From the NCBI RefSeq assembly GCF_040412425.1, contig NC_089762.1, forward strand, positions 25,484,891 through 25,548,890: a stretch of DNA of 64,000 nt. The letters run 5' to 3'. This document shows positions 45,290 through 58,450 of this stretch, piece after piece (within the stretch, counting starts at the first letter, position 1; every line of letters starts with the position of its first letter). Source of the DNA: Macrobrachium rosenbergii. Its lineage: Eukaryota; Arthropoda; Malacostraca; Decapoda; Palaemonidae. The translations under genes and the position numbers were made by a program. Below the pieces are notes generated by a model. The model searched no databases. It was given only the letters and a program-made list of their open reading frames with translations, and was not told where the DNA came from.

Positions 45290-46323
45290 TGGCTGGGGAC
45301 TATCCTGTGAGCGAGAGGCTTTTCTCGCATTAAATGATTTGTTTAACCAGACCTCTGAACTTTTTTAGGGTTCTTCTCGGGCTGGGAAAAAAAAGGGGGG
45401 AAAGAGTACACGATCTTTCTCAGCCAAGTACCAGGGAAAATGGCCCATCTACTGTGATTGGTGTAGTCAAAGGGATCTCTCTCCAGTCAGAGCTTTTGTT
45501 CAACAAATAGCAGATTTCCTGGATTTTCTATGGAGGAAGGAAAGTCTTTTGTGTTTGCTATCAAAGGCTACAGGGCTGCTTTGGGTTTGGTTCTCACCTA
45601 AAAGATGTAGATCTGTCTTTTTCATGAGAAATCTAAATGCTACTCAAAAGCTTTGAGCAGTCTTGTTCAACTAGAGAACTTAAACCTAGTTGGGATCTGA
45701 CTCTGGTGCTAAGTAGTCTCACTCAAGCCCCATATGAACCGTTATGAGAGTCATCTGATAGAGACACTTAAAACGGTCTTCTTACTGGCTTTAGCTTCAT
45801 TGAAGAGTGGGCGAACTCCATGGTCTCTCTTCTAATGTTAAACACACAAGGGGTTGGGGGTCCATAGCCTTTGAATTTGTCCCGGAATTCGTAGCTAAAA
45901 CCCAAAATCTTTCAGTTCATGATAACAGATTTGAATCCTTTTCCATCCCTTCCTAAAGGGATTTTGTTGATAATGACCCAGATGAATTTCTCTTATGTCC
46001 TGTCAGGGCACTGCATGGTTACCTAAAAAGGACTCGTCACTTCAGGCTGGGGTGTCGAAGACTTTTTGTAAGCTCAGGCCAGATCAAGAAAGAAGTGTCC
46101 AAGAATACCATCTCCTTCTGGCTCCATGAGGTTTCTTGCACATGATGTTAGTGGTTTAGGCTCTTCATTATTTTTCAAGAACTTATCTGTTCACAGGATT
46201 TTGAAGGCTGGTACTTTTGTTACATCAAACCACCCTCACATCCTTCTATCTTCGGGACGTTGCCCACAGGTCCTTGGACACTTTTTCCTTGGGTCTGGTG
46301 GTAGCTGCCAACAAGTTGTGTAG
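45290..46323 (+). pseudogene. DIRS-E tyrosine recombinase remnant
   Basis: FEFVPEFVAKTQNLSVHDNR and FVDNDPDEFLLCPVRALHGY (45865-46030) align with copy A text; RLFVSSGQIKKEVSKNTISF follows at 46060-46115. The catalytic His-x-x-Arg segment is missing (a jump near 46130-46180), and the end SLDTFSLGLVVAA survives near 46275. Stops and frame shifts throughout. Confidence 0.75.
45331..45410 (-). mobile_element. 80-bp LINE 3' end inserted in DIRS-E
   Basis: Matches 38154-38233 (the LINE 3' end) almost base for base: TAAATGATTTGTTTAACCAG on to GGGGAAAGAGTACA. The host text on both sides is DIRS YR (compare 5375 on in copy A). A target duplication was not clear. Confidence 0.88.
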
Positions 46324-46494
46324 CTCATCCAGTGCCCCTAGCGGGACAGTTTGTATTTTACCCAAGATGATGGTATGAAAGTGAGAGTGAACAAGATGAC
46401 TGGTCTTGTTTCCTTTTCCACTTCTTCTCTACCCATGGGCAGTATCAAGATTGATCCATCATGAGCTGGAACTGGTTAGTTACAGGTTAGTTAG

Positions 46495-46551
46495 TTATAA
46501 ATGATTTGTTTAACCAGACCTCTGAACTCTTTTAGTGTTCTTCTCGGGCTG
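46495..46551 (-). mobile_element. 57-bp LINE 3' end with target duplication
   Basis: TATAAATGATTTGTTTAACC on to TTCTCGGGCTG matches the LINE 3' end at 38152-38210. The flanks repeat GTTAGTTACAGGT[T/G]AG at 46475-46490 and 46555-46570, one mismatch in 16 bp, a target site duplication. Confidence 0.9.
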
Positions 46552-46869
46552 AAAGTTAGTTACAGGTGAGTGAGTGGCTTTTCTGTTTGAGGAAGTTTTA
46601 TTCATACAGAGGTGGCTAACATAGGTTTGTAGTCTGAACAGATATAGCTCCTTATCTTCCACTTATACAATGTTCCTCCTCATTGTGTATTAGCCCAGTA
46701 CAGTCTGACCGTTTGATAAACTTTTTATCTGACGAGTCAGAGGCATATGTCAACTACTTTTGCTTTAGCCTAACCAGGAAATGAGACCAGGTGTGCTGAA
46801 CCTCCGGTCTGTTCAAGACTTTGGGATCCTTTCCTCCCACCAAAGGTGAATCTATCCTCACGACCTAAG

Positions 46870-47215
46870 TTTGTTCCACATATGAACAAATGACAAATTT
46901 TTTAATTAACTTGTATTTTTCATAGCTAACAAACCTACGGTCTTAACGTACATTGCCCACTCCTCAAAGTGACTCCTTGGGCTGGAAGAACTGAATGCAT
47001 CACAAAGCTCTTGAGTTAAGGGAGGTCAGCTGATGCCTCCTCTCTCATCCGATTGGCTGAACCTCATTGCCACCAATATACCTTGTTCTAACTAACTCTA
47101 CAATTTTATATGTTTTTTACCAGTTTCCAGCTGGCACTACTGTAGATCTTATCCACGTGTTAAGACCATAGGTTTGTTAGCTATGAAAAATACAATTTAA
47201 AAATTTGTCATACTT
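46870..47215. repeat. DIRS-E right terminus: complementary region plus inverted repeat
   Basis: CTAACAAACCTACGGTCTTA near 46926 and its counterpart TAAGACCATAGGTTTGTTAG near 47160 pair; AAATTTGTCAT at 47203-47213 reverses ATGACAAATTT at 46887. Before it, CACGACCTAAGTTTGTTC at 46859 is a third related arm. Same plan as copies A and B. Confidence 0.72.
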
Positions 47216-47684
47216 GTAAATTTAAGGTCATATACCCTTGATACATTGAAAAGTGAGGTGTAGATATGGAAAAAGTGGATTGCTGTACTGAGGTAATACT
47301 ACTCTCCAAGAGATGTTAAAATCTCTGGAAGAAAAATCAGTTACTTTTGTCATAAAAGGTTTGTTGCTTCAATTTAAATACATATCTTAATTTGGTGATA
47401 TTTTAGAAACTAAGGTGAGAAATGGCTAGAAATATAAAAAAAAACCCTGGAAATAGTATAAAGTATGGCATTTATAATTTCCAATATAAAACTGGTTTGC
47501 CTACTGAAACAGCATATGATGTAGCTCAGAGCCTGTGCTTTATTATTATTATTATTATTGTTACTGTATTTTGGAAGAAGGCCCTCTTTCAAACAAACTT
47601 CATTGAATAAAATGGCTTTCTGGAGGCTGTATTGTAGTTACTGAATCTCTCGAATGAGTGTCTTTGCAGCAACAGGGAAATATA
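47216..47684. other. AT-rich spacer, no gene seen
   Basis: An (ATT)n tract at 47541-47559 is the only repeat. Confidence 0.5.
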
Positions 47685-48851
47685 CAACAGCTGTCCAAAA
47701 TTCATTTATTCCTTGACATTTCAGTAGAGCTTTCTGCCATTTTTCAAAAGACAAATGAAGACAGGGGTACAACTATGCCACATTTATAACCAAGCAGGTT
47801 TACAGAAATTTAGGCAATTTTTTATTGGGTGGGAGTGGAATGAATCACCCGGGAGAGTCTGGCTGACTGATGTAGGCGCTGATTGGCTGGCGCCAGGTCC
47901 TGGGAGTTCTGGTCATAGGGCTTGCTGCCTGAAGTATCAGGCAGCTGAATTGTTATCCCAAGGGCATGCCTTGCCATTCTTCTGGGAGTGGTAGGGAGAA
48001 GATAGGTCTCTTGGGTGACATTCATTGATGGTTTCCATTGGAGGATGGCAAGGGCCTCCTTACATTGGAGGCAGCATTGTTCATTTTTTGCTGCACAGGA
48101 TTTTTTTGCACTCTTATGCCTCTTGTACACAAGGGGCAAATGCATGGCGGGCAGACACTGCTACCAGTTTTGTGGGTGGATGGTGATCACAAGTGTAGAT
48201 GATGTCATAGGCTAGGAAACCACAGGCAAACCAACGAAGTTGCCGTGCCCATTGTTGAGGCACTGGATGGGCACCTGACTATGGACCATGTTGCCTGACA
48301 CAGCTCTGACTGCACTTTGTCCTCTGCCCAAAGTGTGGTCCAAGTCATCGGTTCGCCTGCCTGTGCCTACTACCTGCCTTGGACTGTTTGATCCAGTAAC
48401 ACTGGTTAAAAGCGAGAGGATTACAGGCAAATCTGAATACCCATCATGTCTTTCTCCCTCGTGTGGAAGAGGCATTACAATCTGCTGGCATGGGGCATTA
48501 TGACCACCACTGCCTTCCATATAAGGAGGTCCTCACTATCCTCTGATGGAAACCATTACCCAGTAGACCTTTCTTCTCCCTACCACCGTCAGGAGAACTG
48601 CAAGGCATGCCCCTTGGATAACAATTCAGCTGTCCACCCTATGATCAGAACTCCTGGGACCTGGAGCCAGCCAATAGGAGCAGCCCCCCAAACACAAGCT
48701 TTGACAACCAATCAAAACTGCCAAAATTTCTGTAAGCTGGTTGCAGGTATAAATATGGCATAGTTGTACCCCTGGCTTTATTCGCCTGATGAAAAATTAT
48801 AGAAAAATCTACTGAAACATCATGGAATAAATGAACTTTGGGCAGCTGCTG
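47685..48851. mobile_element. fold-back element, ~0.4-kb inverted arms, TATA flanks
   Basis: The left end CAACAGCTGTCCAAAATTCA and the right end (reverse complement CAGCAGCTGCCCAAAGTTCA) start long imperfect inverted arms, roughly 47685-48140 and 48455-48851. Inner landmarks shared in inverse are GGGGTACAACTATGCCA, AGCTGAATTGTTATCC and GGTAGGGAGAAGA. TATA lies on each side (47681-47684 and 48852-48855). No transposase frame is seen in the loop. Family is unknown to me. Confidence 0.85.
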
Positions 48852-48855
48852 TATA

Positions 48856-51800
48856 ATTTATTTGCTGCTATGATGAAACTCATTTGAGAGACTGAGAAAC
48901 TACAATAACAATAAAAACTCAACAGCATCCTGATGGCCATTCTATTCGATGAAGTTTATTATTATTATTATATTATTATTAGTTTAACCACACAACTTAA
49001 ATACATGTCCACTTCACACTCATATGAAGTTGCTAGTTAGTGTGAAGTTTTAATATTTACATTGTTATCCAAAAGATTTAAAAGTGAACTTCGAAAGTTA
49101 GTTGGCCGATTGTAAAAATGTTCTGGAACCATATGCGCAAAATATTTTATTTTTAAACATCTTGATATTTAAAAATCTTTTATTTTTAAAACAAACAAGG
49201 TAAAAAATCAACATAGTACAAATGATGACAGTGGATTTGTAACTTTAAAATATTTGTAATAAATCACCACTAACACAAAAAGTCACTTCGTGAACTTATA
49301 ATACTGTACTATACGACTCTGAACATAAATTGTTCTTTATAAGTAAAACAAAAAATAATGTTCATATACCAGTTGGATTGTACAGCTCAATATTTACTCC
49401 AGAATCCCTCAAATTTCAGTAATTATGACCCTTTATTTTATAATTATAGGTCTCCTCCATACCACTGACATTCTTGTACACACAAAGACTATTAGTGTGC
49501 CTTGAAACACAACCAAATTACTGGCTAGTTCACTCCATTACTTTGGTAATAATATTCTAAAAATGTGTTCAACATTCAACTGTCACTCCAACTAACAGAT
49601 AATTTCTCTACAAAGTTCTTGTGTGCACATCTTTAGTTCATGTACTTTTCCAACTCTTATCTATGCTTATCATGAACTGCTAGATTGATATGCTTCAGTA
49701 GAAGAAAACATGAAATCTCAGCAATCTAACATCCATAGTTTACAATACTTTCACTGCACTGTGTAGTATAAATTTTATATGGAATGAGAGAAAAAAATTG
49801 CTGCTTTTTGTGTTTCTCATCAAGGGACTGTAAACTAAATCTCCAGTCAATTGAGGGTTCCATGAGCTTTACTAAAAAATATATTTTTTTCACTATACAG
49901 TACAACTAAACATTTTTCTTCTGCCACAGTAATAGGCCTTGCTTTGATTAAATTTCACAGCTAAATTTCTGATTTAACATAACTGATCTCTTTTTACATA
50001 CAATTATTTTACTGAGCATCATCCTAAATAACGAGAAACAACACCTAATGCAATGTTTTTGCACCACATTTCCCAGGATCGTCAACCCAGTAAAGGAGGA
50101 AGTAACATTAAATTTTAATGGTTTATCAACCATTGCTAGTAAATGTTAACTGTAGACCAACCTATTTTCACAATACTTATTATCTGTTTTTTATAGAAAA
50201 GTGTATGTGGTTGCACAATTACTAAACTGACTTGTTTCAAGCAAAATTTAGAATACAATAACACATTATACCAGTTTACATCACATTACTTTTCTGTAAT
50301 GTATTCTTAAAATAGCGATTAATTTTCAAAACAATCATATAAATCTAAAAGATTACATTACATAATGTTTGGTATAGTACTGATACAACCATTACTTGAG
50401 ACACCACTTAATAAATTCAAACCAGATCACAAAAGTGTTGATTTTAGAAGAGTTCATGTGAAATAGTAACAGTATAATACTTTTTATATCATTAAAGACT
50501 AGTGAAGTTTTAATTAGAATATTACACACACATACTTGACTTTGAACAGAATAGTTCAAGAGGTAACTTACTTGTTCCAAAAAGTAAAACACTCATTAGC
50601 CAAGAAAAATGTGTGAAATGAGTTTCTACAGGTTTGGATGGCTATTGAGAAGCGTTTCTGGTTATCATTGACAAATTTAAAGATTAATTCTTGAGATCTA
50701 TAGTACAAACCAGTAAGCTTATGAATTTAGTTTTGCATGTTTAAAATGGCATAAACTAAATAGCACATGACTGAAAATCTGCATGCTTCTGCATCAACCT
50801 TACAAAATTTGGCAAATCTAACTGAAAAGTATTAGCATATAAAAGAAGAGAATAATTTCAAATACTATACAACACTGTTAGCTTGTAAAGCATAAAAATC
50901 TCTTAGGACAAAACTAAAGCCAATACAGTAAAATGCATTGTCAATACTAACCAATTACATTACACCTGGAATTGTGGACATAATGCTATAGGGTTCAATA
51001 GCTGCATTGACAAAAAATTTTGTTTGATCAGAACAAATTAGTCTGAAGACAGTAAGTTGTGGTAGTCTTGCTTGTACTTTCATAACTTTTAACTTAATTA
51101 GGGTGTCAAAAGGCCAAACTGCTTTCTATAGGCAAAATTACATGTTGCTTTTTAACACAAATCCTCCAACTAACTTTAAAAGTGCTTTACAGTTTACAAC
51201 CATGATTATCAATTTGTGCATGTAAGCAAAGTATAACAAATTATGTGCGTTCATATTTGGAAGAGGTGACAGTGCCTTAGAAAGCTATCATTACCCAATT
51301 TCTTCAGCCCAAAAAAGACATTTTTGGTATAGTTATGTCTGTGGTTTTACATATTTTCTCAAATCTATTGTAAAATACCTGAGTATCTATTGCCATCAAA
51401 TCGGTAAGAATCCATTTCTGTTGACTGCCTTCACAAGTGAAAAATCCTTTTGTTTAGCTTATCTGTCATTAACCAAGTTACAAATTACATTAGCTGATTA
51501 CTAAGTATCCATAGTGTCTGTCACTGCAATTCTGTAGGAGGCATTAACAATATTACTGTATTAATAAATGGTTTAGCAAAAACTACGTAGCTGAAATTCT
51601 TAACTCTCACAGGGCTGTCCCATAAGGAATATACCTAACATATGCATAGTGACTATGGCACACTGTAGGTGGTACTGAAGGGTATTTATAGCATCCTTTC
51701 AGCCCCAGCTTCATCAGACATGAATAGTTATATATGTAATCATTTTACAACTAATAAATATGTTTCTTCCTGTAAAAACATTGAGACTATATAATTCTTT

Positions 51801-53694
51801 ACGTAACTGAACCTTAAGAACATTTTTTCAGGCTCTCAAATATTAAAAGTAAAATGCTGAATAACTGTCAAATGTCATATTTTAAAAATTTCCCAATCTT
51901 ACACCAAAGCCTGCCAATATGCTCTACTTTTGTAATTTCCTATTTACTTTTTAACTAGATATGGCTTGAGTGTAACACCCAAAAAAACTAATGACAAGAA
52001 AGTAAGATTTACCACAAAATGGTACCATTTACATTATAAAATATATTTGATCAAATGTATGCCTGATAGCAATTGTTATTACATAATCATTGTTATTCAA
52101 TTTAAGGAACTCATAATATTGTCATTATATTCTACAACTAACAGAATTAATAAAATCTGCTAAAGTACTAAGGTTGATTGAAATTTATAGGTATGAATTC
52201 TCTGGAAGTATTCAATCAAGTTCAAAAGACCCTGTGAAACTTTCAGTGCCTAAAAACCAAAATTGCCTCATGATGCAATTTTCAAGCAAAACACAAAAAT
52301 CTGTGAAATACAAACTCGAACCATGTCTCGTTTGCACATATACACAGTAATTCAGTTCATTTAGTAATCCATAATATCCCTCCACTTTCCCAGCACTCCA
52401 AACTAACCCCACAATTCAGTTACAGCAATCATAATATGCATCTCCTTTGGTTTACAAACTTTCCCAAAGTATACAAATTAGTATTTCTCAAAACACTCCT
52501 TCACACCAAAACTAATCTATATAGGTTATAGGTCAAAATGGAAAACAAGAATCTCCCACCCTCACCCAAAGTGTCAAAAAAATTTGCTATGCATGACCCC
52601 TTACTGCTACTTTAAGTAATAGTTTTAAACTGCTTCAAAAACTCTCTGAAATAAAATGCTCCCTAAAAGTATGGTTTTAAAATAAAATTGAAAATAGTTA
52701 TTAGCAATAGCTTAAAACCCAAATCACACAGTAATGTCAATATCTTAAAATCCACGTCACACAATAATTGAAAAATATGAATTCAGCAATTCAGGAGCTA
52801 GCAACTTCATGATACATCTTGCATGCTAAGCAAGCTTTTTTTTTTTTTTTTTTTTTAAATATTCAGGACTTGTACTTCCATATCATTAGCATTATAAGTA
52901 TCAGTATGAACCTAAGAGTAACTTCCAGATCATAGCATTACAGTTTAGGTAATAAGATGAACCTGAAGTGTAACATTTTGCATAGTTCTCACATAAAATA
53001 TAGAAAAAAAAATAGTAATTTCCACCATCACCCTTACATATTATTACCCTTGTTATAAACCTGTTATATGGTACTTAACCAAATGTTCACAGGATATTCC
53101 ATCCTCTACATAAAATGGGAGGCCATTTTAGCAGGTACGGTGCTTATATATATTGTAAATAAAATTCATGATGTTATTCTGATAAAAAAAATTTAATTTC
53201 TAATATATTTAGTAATTCTATCAAACTTGAAAAAAGAAACAAAAGCACTTCTGTCACTGAACTTAATGCAATAAAAAACAGCACACTGTGATACCTAAAT
53301 ATTTACTTGTTAGTATTATAAATTGTTTTCAATATAATAAAACACACCTGTAGACAAAAAGTGGGTACTAATTAGTCATAATATTGCAAATTTGTATTAA
53401 AGTCCCCAAAGTTTACTGATACAGGAGGCAGCTCATTGTAACAAGATATATTACATGAAGTCTGTTTGAAAAGTTTCTAACATGACTGATGACCTACATA
53501 CAGTATGGTGTATAATTTTTAAATGTTAATAGTTATTTTATGGTAATTTTTAAATGTTAGTTTTTTTTTACACAAATATTATGAGATTCTGATTGCTCTG
53601 ACCTCCAATTTTTTCCTCCTCTTCTATAGTTGCTGAAAATTAGATATTTCTATGATGGCCCATCCTTAACAATTGTAGTGGCTGATCCTACTGC
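48856..53694. other. AT-rich, repeat-poor block, no gene seen
   Basis: No ORF above 70 codons, no recognised element. A T run lies at 52837-52857. It could be intron or untranslated sequence of a minus-strand gene on the right, or intergenic. Confidence 0.5.
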
Positions 53695-53720
53695 ACAAAA
53701 TTCTCCTGTGTCATTATCTT

Positions 53721-53796
53721 ATTTTTACTTATGTTACGTATGAGTCATGCATTTACCAATTTTTACTTATGTTACGTATGAGTCATGCATTTACCA
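53721..53796. repeat. 38-bp tandem duplication
   Basis: ATTTTTACTTATGTTACGTA starts both units at 53721 and 53759; they are identical as far as I can read. It abuts the LINE fragment at 53797 on. Confidence 0.9.
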
Positions 53797-53900
53797 TTTT
53801 CTCAAACAATGTGCATAAGCAACTTAGTATGGAAATTGGTCAGTAACTGTTTATGTATAAAAATACTTGAACAATGGAGGCATTACTTACAAAATCTTAA
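53797..53900 (-). pseudogene. short I-group LINE RT fragment
   Basis: Plus-strand text TGCATAAGCAACTTAGTATG, then GAAATTGGTCAGTAACTGTTTA, matches the antisense RT text at 31427-31470 and 40475-40520. Fewer than 110 bases survive. Confidence 0.6.
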
Positions 53901-54059
53901 TGTGGAAACTGGATATGAAGGATTTTGACATAATAGAGGGTCAATAGAGGATGTAAAAGAGCCCTCAGGACCATCTAAAATAATGAGTATTGGTCACTCA
54001 TGCATTTATTATATGGCCCAGATAAAGAAAGATAGGAGTATTATAGTAAAAAACAAACT

Positions 54060-54265
54060 TACAGTAATGGGTTATAAAGGAACAGTAATGGGTTATAAAG
54101 GAATAGGAGAGACATTGCAATCTAGATATTATAAAGAAATAAAATTTTGAGTATGCTATGAACATATTGGAAAAGGTGCTGCATGAAAGGGTGAGAAAAA
54201 TTTACGATAACTGTCAGTCTGGGTTCTTCTGCAGAACAGGTGGTGGAAATATTTAAATGAAATGA
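54060..54265 (+). pseudogene. plus-strand LINE RT fragment (RTE-like?)
   Basis: Around 54157-54240 the frame reads ILEKVLHERVRKIYDNCQSG, followed by FFCRTGGG, the segment between RT motifs 1 and A in RTE-type LINEs (I-x-E-K/R-x-L-x-x-R-L-R). Stops lie close on both sides. The clade is uncertain. Confidence 0.5.
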
Positions 54266-55106
54266 GGGGCGATGACTGTAAAGCAACCTATACAAAACAA
54301 TTCTCATGGTGCTCAATAGGAAGCAAAGGAAAAAGTACAATCAGAATGTGACCATGTGGTTATGGGAACGGTATGGGGGTGAAGTGTGTCCTGTATATCA
54401 AATGTCATACGTGATGTCACAAAATAATTACAATGGAGTATGAGATTTTCATTCTCCCAACTGTACTACCATAACAAATGGGGAGAGAGAGGGGAGTTCA
54501 GAACACTGATTTGATAGACTGGTAGGTGTTAAGAAGAGGGAGAATATTTCTTTTACCTTGGGAACACATTAGTGTATCCAGTATTTTCATGAATTTCCAA
54601 ATTTTTAGGATAGGTATTCGAAGTTCACTGAATTAAATCTTATACGGTTTGCAAAAGTATAAGGGAACATCAAAAAATAAAAATCATTCTTGCAAGTGAT
54701 AACCGAATAACCTGAAACATGAATAATACATATACAGTATTATTAGACCTAACCAATAATCAAGTAAAAAAGCAAGGAACCTACCAAAGGCTTAACAAAA
54801 CATAAATAAAATTGATCATACTAATAGCCATCCTGGGTGTATTTGCTAGTCTGATCAACAATGAGAAGTCTGATACTGAGGGAATAAGTCAAGCATGACT
54901 TCCGTTTCAAACAGTTTTCCCTTCAAGAAACTGGCCCGGATTCTTTGGGTTTCTAATTATTGATTCACACATCTTATACGAACAGTTTTTAAAAAGCTTT
55001 CTTAGTTTGACAGACAACTCCATCTCATGGCCTACCATGGGGAATGAATCTTCCATCCAAAGAGACGTTCGGAAAATAAATCAAGAGTATTGATCACTTT
55101 GTCTAA
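54266..55106. other. spacer, no gene seen
   Basis: No recognised element or ORF. Confidence 0.45.
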
Positions 55107-55255
55107 TCTAATATTGAGGAGAGAGAATATGGAGGGACAGTAAAAGGAATGAAAGGGGTTGCAGCTAGGGGCCAAAGGCACGCTGCAAAGAACATTAAGT
55201 AATGCCTACAGTGCACCACATGAGGTGCACTGATGGCATTAACCCCCTATGGAGT
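55107..55255 (-). mobile_element. decapod-type SINE copy, truncated
   Basis: The minus strand reads ATGTGGTGCACTGTAGGCAT, TTCTTTGCAGCGTGCCTTTG and CCTTTTACTGTCCCTCCATA, parallel to 63130-63245 on the plus strand. The part matching GACCTCATAGGTCCCAG is absent, so it lacks its 3' half. Confidence 0.8.
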
Positions 55256-58200
55256 GTAATCTTAATTAGTTGCAGCTCTGAGTACCTTAAATGTTCTATC
55301 AAGTGACTTTTTAATCAACAGCCTTCTAGACAGCACACTTTAATACAGTACTGTATACAAAAGTTTCTGACTGATGCTAAATTATTTATTAGGCTTGATT
55401 GCTCTGTACTGATTCTAACCTATGTTTTCTTCTGCGGTGGTATCCATAATCAAACTGCACTTTTCCTACTAGTAAACGGATATTGAATGCATCCCAGTGT
55501 TCAGGTCTTTCTTTCTTTTTTAACATCTACAAATTGCTTAGAAGGTTGGAAGTTTAAGAGACAATGAGTTCTAGATCTTAAAAACTTTCTCACTGTCTAG
55601 TAGGTTAATTTTCATTCTTGCTGTTATGACCTATATGTAAGACTACATTCACTGAAGTTGAATGGAATCAACCACTTTACTGACCACTCATCAATTTGTC
55701 TGCACCAATACCCATTTTTGTGTCATAAGCAAATCTGGCTAGTTAGCTTTAAAACCAGGTCACTGATGCATACCACTTGTGATGTTTAGCCAATAAGAGG
55801 ATGACCAGAGAGAGAGATAGAGAAATATGAAAATCAAAAAAAAAAAAAAAATCAAAAGCATACCACAGCAAGGATCTGCCACCACTCACTGGGGTAAATG
55901 AATGCTCAAAACTACAGTGTTTTTTATTATTATTATTGATGCTGCAGGATAAAACGACAATTAAAATGAACCCTTTGATATGAGACTGTTATTGCCACTC
56001 CCTTTTATATTTGTACGTTGATTCTTTGTTATTTTCATTACTCTTATAATTTTACATTGTATGATTATGTTAGTATTATAATGTTTTATTACAGTAGAGT
56101 GATAAAATATGCAAATGATATGTGGGTAATTATTCAAATACTGAATTACGTAGCTTTCATCAGAGATTCATTTCAGAGTGATACCTCTCAAAGCATGGGG
56201 TAAAGTAACAACATTTTTGTTATTCAGTTTGAAAATCTTTATTACAAACCTTGAACTTTTGCTTTTGGCCAAAAATTTCATCTGGATAACCTCACATAAA
56301 AATCAAACAGACTTGGCATCTGTAGAAAATGTAAATTTATTATCTCTAATAAAAGTTGCAGAGCACTGATTTTTTACAAACTCAGTCTTCAATGGTCTTC
56401 CAATTGCAAATTGTATCATGATTTCTTTTATGACAAATCTGCTCCCTCCATCATTTCCTCCGATTCATGATAGGTTTTTCCGTAACTATGATATAATAAA
56501 CATCACCATATTCACTGCTGTCACTATAGTCTCCCTAGCATACTTGGTCAAAGAGGGGGGGGTGGGCAATCGCTTTACAACGTTTACTTATCTCCATTTC
56601 TAGGTTACTTGTGGATTGTGGACACCCTTTCCTTCCTAAGACTTTAACCTGTTATAATCCTCTTTGGTATTTCCTGGTTTTGTTTCTCTTGTAAACAACC
56701 GAGTTTAGCGCTAACTCTTCTTTTAGAAACGTTATTATTATAAATAAAGATATGCGAGCTTAAATTAAATGAAATTTAAATATTAACTATCACCAGGTGA
56801 CTTTCTCCCTCCTTTAAATGTCAATTCATAATGTTGGGTTTCTGTGTTTTTCACATCACTTCCAGTAATTATTAGGCTCGTTTGTCTTCTTTTAATAGGT
56901 CAAGTTTTTCTTTAGTTTCTCTGGATTTTTCTTGCATTTTATGTACTGTCAAGGTTGTTTAATGATTGCATAAATGTCATTTGAAAAATAATCACTGTGC
57001 ATTGGAAACGTTCTCTCTGTCTTCCTTGCAGATTACTTTTATTTTTAGATGTAAGTCTAGTATTTTTTAATTTTTATTATTTTATGCTATAGTTTTGATA
57101 TGCTTCTTTATTTTATTATTAGAAATTACACTGGTCTACTTTTAGGAATGAAAGGGCTCAATAATTTATTATTCATTTGTTTGAGGGCTGATGCTTCATT
57201 TTGGGGAGATATCCATTGTTCCTTGTGTTGACCTAGAGGTCCTTTCTTGGAATGGGTTAATCCAAGGCTACTAACCCAAAACTATAATTGTTTCTGCCTC
57301 ACCATTGCCTTAGGGTAACACAGATATGGCAGCACGTGAGGAAAGCGTTGCCATATTGTCTTAATTAATATTTTCATATTCTATTTCTAATATTATTATT
57401 ATCATAAAACTGCCCTGTTATAATATGTGTTTCTTAAAGCTTTTTTTTTTTTTTTAAGAACCAAAAGGGAGTCTTCAATAGCCTTATTTGCACAATGTGG
57501 AAAGTACGTTTGGCATCACTCTTTCACCCTCCCGAGACCCTCCTTTGACCAAGTACGCTGGGGAGACTATAGCAGAACCATATAGTTCACTGTCATTTCC
57601 AAACAAAAGCCTCTGTGCTACTTTATCATGGAGAGAGACCTCAACTCATGACATTTTGATGGTTACTGAGGGTCTAGCCCTTTTCCTGAGATTATCCTCT
57701 AAGCTGGAAATCAAATGTTGCCATATGTAGCTAGAATATAGACAAACGCTCCATATAATGGCAAGGGAAACGCATTACCTATTACAGTCTGCCTAACTAG
57801 AACCCAAAGAATGATGACAGATCGGTTCCACATCATGGAAGAGACCTTTTGATGACTGAGATCAGTCCCTCATTGCAAAAGGATTAAAAAGTCGTGTGCT
57901 GAAGCTGTATTGGTCAAAATGACACTCTTAGGTTTTCTGGAAACACCCATTACATTCTTTTAAGACAATAAGAGTGAATACAAAGAAATCGGTGAAGTAT
58001 TTATGTACTAAAGAGATTGACTAATGGTAAGCCTGCCTGAAATACAAAGTACCAATACATTATTTTATAGTCATGTCCCTCTACCTAAGGAAGCAAACAG
58101 GGTGTTCATGTAGCTTAAGAGTTTGTTCTAGTCTTCAGTAATAAATCTTTAACACTTGACTTTCTAAGTCATTTTATCCTGCATACATTTTATCATTCAC

Positions 58201-58369
58201 CTTGAAGTTATTATCATAATAAAGTACTTTAGAGAGAATATCAAGTGACATTTCCCAATTCTCATGGGGATCAGGCAAATGATTCAGTCATACATGTAAA
58301 AACTGGAGCATGGGAAAACTTACACAGATATCTGTAAAAAGACAAAATGAACTAGATGTAAAGTTAATA
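55256..58369. other. AT-rich block, no gene seen
   Basis: Contains GA-rich text near 55808-55830, an A run at 55839-55851 and a T run at 57441-57455. Short ORFs (for example 57488-57730) show no motif. Confidence 0.45.
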
Positions 58370-58450
58370 GGCAGAAGCAATAGAGCTTAAGGCCAAAGGA
58401 AATCTGCAAAACAACACTTACTTGTCTGCAGTACACCAAACACATCACAG
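58370..58450 (-). mobile_element. SINE fragment
   Basis: Plus text AGGCCAAAGGAAATCTGCAA, with TACTTGTCTGCAGTACACCA after it, resembles 55178-55225. Weak, short match. Confidence 0.4.

Larger units (their letters stand above)
44900..47215 (+). mobile_element. DIRS copy E, internally deleted
   Basis: RT core (44935-45240), then an abrupt jump to the YR region (45290-46320), 3' untranslated text and a palindromic terminus (46870-47215). Compared with copy A it lacks gag, RNase H and MT. Two short LINE 3' ends have inserted. Its YR and 3' text match copy A. Confidence 0.8.
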
